The notes under the pieces were generated by a model, which had not been told where the DNA came from, did no database searches, and was given only the letters and a program-made list of their open reading frames with translations. DNA of 64,000 nucleotides, from assembly GCA_032622095.1 (NCBI GenBank), contig CP136061.1, positions 47,125,797-47,189,796 on the forward strand, in the 5' to 3' direction. Positions within the stretch are counted from its first letter, which is position 1. Each line of letters opens with the position of its first letter. The position numbers and the translations under genes were made by a program. Source of the DNA: Siphonodentalium dalli (taxonomy: Eukaryota > Mollusca > Scaphopoda > Gadilida > Siphonodentaliidae). Shown here piece by piece: positions 60,284-64,000 of this stretch.

Positions 60284-63001
60284 CTGAAGATTTGATGTGA
60301 ACAATTAATACACCTTATAACGGATTTATGTCCATGATAACTCCATTTATACATAGCATGCTTTAATTGCGTATTAAAAAAAACCAATTATGCAAATTAG
60401 CAAACACCACAGTTCGCGGTTGTTACGAAATGGAGGGGGTTATAAAAAGAGTGTTTTTGGAAATTATTAGAGAGCTGTGAGGGAATCTGCTCGTTAAGTT
60501 CTTTGTAGTTCTGTGTTTACTGGTAATCGCTGAGCGGTCAACAACTGTTGAAATGTTACCCTTGAGAGTAACAAGTGATTTGCGGCCTGCCATGTGACGA
60601 ACCGTCAACCAATCAGAAGAGAGGAAAATGGGATGAAGGATAACAATAATAATTATGAGTCCAGGAAAAATCAGTCAGCTGGAGCTTCTGTCATTATAGG
60701 AAATTAATTTTTTTCTATGAATCGGGACAGTTTATGTGGCGTTTTTTAGAATATCACTACATTTTGATTGAATAAATATCTTTTAAAATACTTTTATGTG
60801 AAATATTTGTAACACCAGGTGTTTCTCCTGATTGTTTTGGGAACAGCAGTGATAAGGTGCCTTCAAAATGAGTTTCCTAGAAAGTTTGTTGTTGTTGTAG
60901 AAAGTGGTGCGAGGAAGAGGTAGAGTATCTTAAGAAACTATCAGTGGATTCAATGTTATCATGTGATTTTGACTGTAAAAAGTATAGCAAGCTGTGCACA
61001 TGACCTTTCATTTGAAATGGTTTGCCAAATTTTATCACTGTCAAAAACCCCTGACAACAATGGATACACAATCTCATATTTGAACAGATTATGAATTGAG
61101 TTTGTTTATAATATTAATACCATCATTATTTATTTAACTTTGATGAAATCTGCAGGGTGCCTCATCTTCCAATTAAGCCATTTGCAACACAAATTACTGC
61201 AATGCCAGATTCCGGAATTTCAATAAATGCAAATTAATGTCTGTTTTTTTTACTGGTACCCAATTATCGTGTTTCAAAGTTGTATGTTTTATGGCTTCAG
61301 TGCATCTTTCTGGGACATATCAATTTAAAATGCTCAAGTTCAAGTATTTATTGACCTATTTCGATACTGGGAAAAAAATTAAAAGTGAATATTATTAGAT
61401 GTAACTTGGAACCCAAACCACAACGATGCTTTAAATAAAATTGTCATTTTTTAATTCTGAAAAATAATAGATGTATCCTTGTATAGGATACCAGAAAAGT
61501 GCCAGAAATAGTTTGTAGGAGCATACATAGGGCCAAAACAAAATATTCCTGTGTTTCTCATGACATGCAAGAAAAAAATAGGGGTGGGCGGGGGCATTTT
61601 CATTTTATTTTTTTATTTTATTTTCAACTTTGCTCAAAATAAATAAGAATACCCCCCAGACTGCTTCTCCTTGTTTTTAATGTACTATAAAATAATAAAA
61701 CTGAGTACATAATATTAGAATAATAGTGTAATTTATTGTTTTATTGAATATAACATGAAAAAATAAGTTTGTTTCGGTTGTAACCTAATTGAAGTGTGGT
61801 ATAATTTCCAGTTTAACAGTACACACTATGTGTCCGTTTTACACGAAAATTAATCGGTTTACACGGAAAATAAAATTGAGTGCATACTAATTTTGCAAAA
61901 TCAATAAAATGAAAACAGTTGGGGGAGCTGGAATACGGGCGGGCGGGTCACCAGAAACACAGGTCTTTTTTTATTTTGGCCTAGTCAGTGTCGGATACTG
62001 AGTCATTGCTCTAACAAGAGATTGGGTGCTGGTAGCCCAGAAATTTCATGTGTTGGATGCTGTTTAAATTCATGTACATAATTATATGTATTGTTTCTTG
62101 TTATTCTTCTTTAATATTATATTTTATAGGAGACCAAATTCACATTTAATGGTTAAACACTGTAACAAAGCCTCACTGTCGTACTAATATAATTTCATTT
62201 CATTGCAGTGTAATTCATTATCTCTGCTGTGAATAAATTTAAGTAATTCTATGTTGTCTATGTGGAATAATTTCACAATAGTGGAATCTTCTGCAGCACT
62301 GAGTACAATTTTACTGAGGCCACACAAAAATATAAAAGTTTAACTATCGTATCTCAGACCATCCCAAAGATATAAATTTCACTGCAGTGGAACTGACTAA
62401 TAAATATGAATTTGGCCTGCCATGGGGTATTGAATGTTTTAAATTCTTTGTTCATCTGTTCATTCATTGTTTATCTCTCATAGTGCCAAAATGTCATTTT
62501 CATGGATACTTCCAATCATTAAACTTGTTAAGTTCACTAATTTTATTCAACATGCACAAGGGTGCCTGAAGTAACCAAGGCAGGGGTGGCACGTACAACT
62601 TCAAGAAAAGGGTAAGATTTTTAGTCAGAGGTAAAGCATTAATGCAGAAAAGTAAAATTTGTTTCATTCAATCACTTTTTGTTTTAAAGATTAACCTCAT
62701 ATCGGTTTTCTTGCCATTTTATGAAGCATAAATAAGTTGTGCCCCCTGAGCTCCATTGGTGGAGGGCAAGAGGTGCATATGGCCCACCTAACCTGCTTAG
62801 ACACCTTTGAACATTAATTTGTCATTTACCCAAGAGATCAGAGAGAAAGTATAGAATCCTATTCATCCACATTATTGGAACACATAGATTTTCAAAAGAA
62901 TGCAGGATTATAATTTCTGCTTCTTGAGACATGTTTAGATTCAATCCCATGTGTTTCTTGTTCTCCTTTTATCATTACATGAAATCTATAATCTAATGAT
63001 A
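60284..63001. other. Downstream stretch, 3' UTR or intergenic
   Basis: AT-rich sequence without recognisable genes. Open frames are short and lack family features. Confidence 0.45.
60771..60776 (+). promoter_or_regulatory. Candidate polyadenylation signal for terminal exon B
   Basis: AATAAA about 920 bp past the stop, the first one I see; another follows at 61222-61227. No transcript evidence. Confidence 0.35.
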
Positions 63002-63212
63002 TACAGTAATGCCCTAAATAATCGACTCCTTAACCACAGCAGAATTATGGGTAATTTTTCAGGATTTAGTCGGTAATATGGCTTGTTGCCATTCATCGGA
63101 AAGCTGAGAGCTTTCCGATGAATGGCAACAAGCCATATTTCCGACTAAATCCTGAAAAATTACCCATAATTCTGCTGCAGTTAAGGAGTAGATTATTTAG
63201 GGCACTACTCTA
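63002..63212. mobile_element. Family P palindromic MITE, full-length clean copy
   Basis: TA-flanked; arms match for about 95 bp each and meet at aaagctgagagcttt. Serves as the second unedited reference for 46909-47122. Confidence 0.92.
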
Positions 63213-64000
63213 GGCCTATAAAGCTTTGACCAATTTAACCCATTGAAAATTGGATTGTCCCTTTAAGTTGGATACATTGTTTGACATTCAGATTGTGGAT
63301 GAAACAGGAAATTCATGTAAATACTCATCCATTTAAGACAACATATTCATTTGATCTCTCTACATATATGTGAGTATGTATTGTCTAGTCATTTTTAATT
63401 ATCAATTTGTAGTTTCTCGGTCTTAATTCACATCATGAAATTATTTGTAAATGCATGTTTGAATGCTTGGGGAAATTGGGAATTATTGCTAACAATCAAA
63501 ATAAAAAGATCATGGTTTTTCAATAGTTCTCTTCTTATTATTACTCATATTGAGGACCATGCAATTTATATATATCAGATTTATCCCCCCCCCCCCCAAA
63601 AGTAAACTGTCTGATGTGCAAACTCTTGTTCTTTTGATTACTTATAATAAATCCTGTAGCTGCTGAAGAACCATAACAAAACACCACCTTTCAATTAGAA
63701 CATGCTATGAATCTCTACTCTGGCTTCACCCATAGATATTACACTCCATTAGTTCAAAACCTGGGAATATTTTTTGTCGTAGCTGACATGGAACTTGATA
63801 GCATTGAAAAAATAATGCAGCTAGGTAATATCTTTCTTAGTTTATAGTTGCTCCTTAATAATGTATTTCACAGTATGTAAAGGTCACATTTAGAAATTGC
63901 ATGATTTAGGTGACTTGTGAGCCAATTTCACTCTGCGCCGCTTACAATCATGAAATTTCTTCTGAGTAATAAATTCAATATCATGAGAGTTTTAGTGACT
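63213..64000. other. Right edge, nothing recognised
   Basis: AT-rich sequence with a poly-C run near 63586-63597. No gene or repeat could be supported. Confidence 0.45.

Overview
This is a 64 kb piece of a eukaryotic, AT-rich, repeat-dense animal genome. It carries most of one gene on the + strand: an NMDA-type ionotropic glutamate receptor subunit of the GluN1 (NR1) class. I can place 15 internal coding exons (1219-37849) whose splice phases all agree; they total 2190 bp, exactly 730 codons. They run from the middle of the amino-terminal domain through the glycine-binding S1 half, M1, the pore loop, M3, S2 and M4 to the proximal tail. The 5' part of the gene lies upstream of the window. Two terminal coding exons (43446-43691 and 59554-59850) start with the same phase and the same KRK motif and look like alternative C-terminal tails. 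No other host gene is recognisable. The sequence suggests an invertebrate bilaterian, probably marine, from the protostome-like tail (RWRG..EKRK), the compact TTAA and TA hairpin MITEs and the DIRS elements. I cannot name the phylum.

The introns hold nearly everything else. Two DIRS-like tyrosine-recombinase retrotransposons are present (about 14.99-20.08 kb and 43.78-48.56 kb). Each has inverted terminal repeats and the diagnostic internal complementary region that joins the complements of its two outer ends. DNA transposon derivatives include piggyBac-like double-hairpin MITEs in TTAA sites (5.8, 9.8, 42.6 kb and relatives), TA-flanked palindromic MITEs (2.0, 9.15, 23.3, 46.9, 57.2, 63.0 kb), hAT-like elements with visible 8-bp target duplications (12.8, 54.9, 56.1 kb), and a palindromic family at 12.0, 20.7, 23.5, 26.9, 58.5 and 60.0 kb. 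A LINE C-terminal remnant lies at 29.2 kb, with several tandem arrays around it.

Three things stand out. (1) The copy of the TA palindrome inside the second DIRS element carries about 50 A-to-G changes on the DIRS sense strand, in both arms, with almost no T-to-C or G-to-A. That is what ADAR editing of a dsRNA hairpin would leave if the edited RNA were then reverse-transcribed. (2) Three exon/intron boundaries of the receptor gene (donor at 6426, acceptor at 36306, donor at 36925) are tandemly multiplied together with their splice sites; in each array the decoy sites I could read lead to an in-frame stop. (3) The residue aligned with glycine-coordinating Ser688 of rat GluN1 is alanine.
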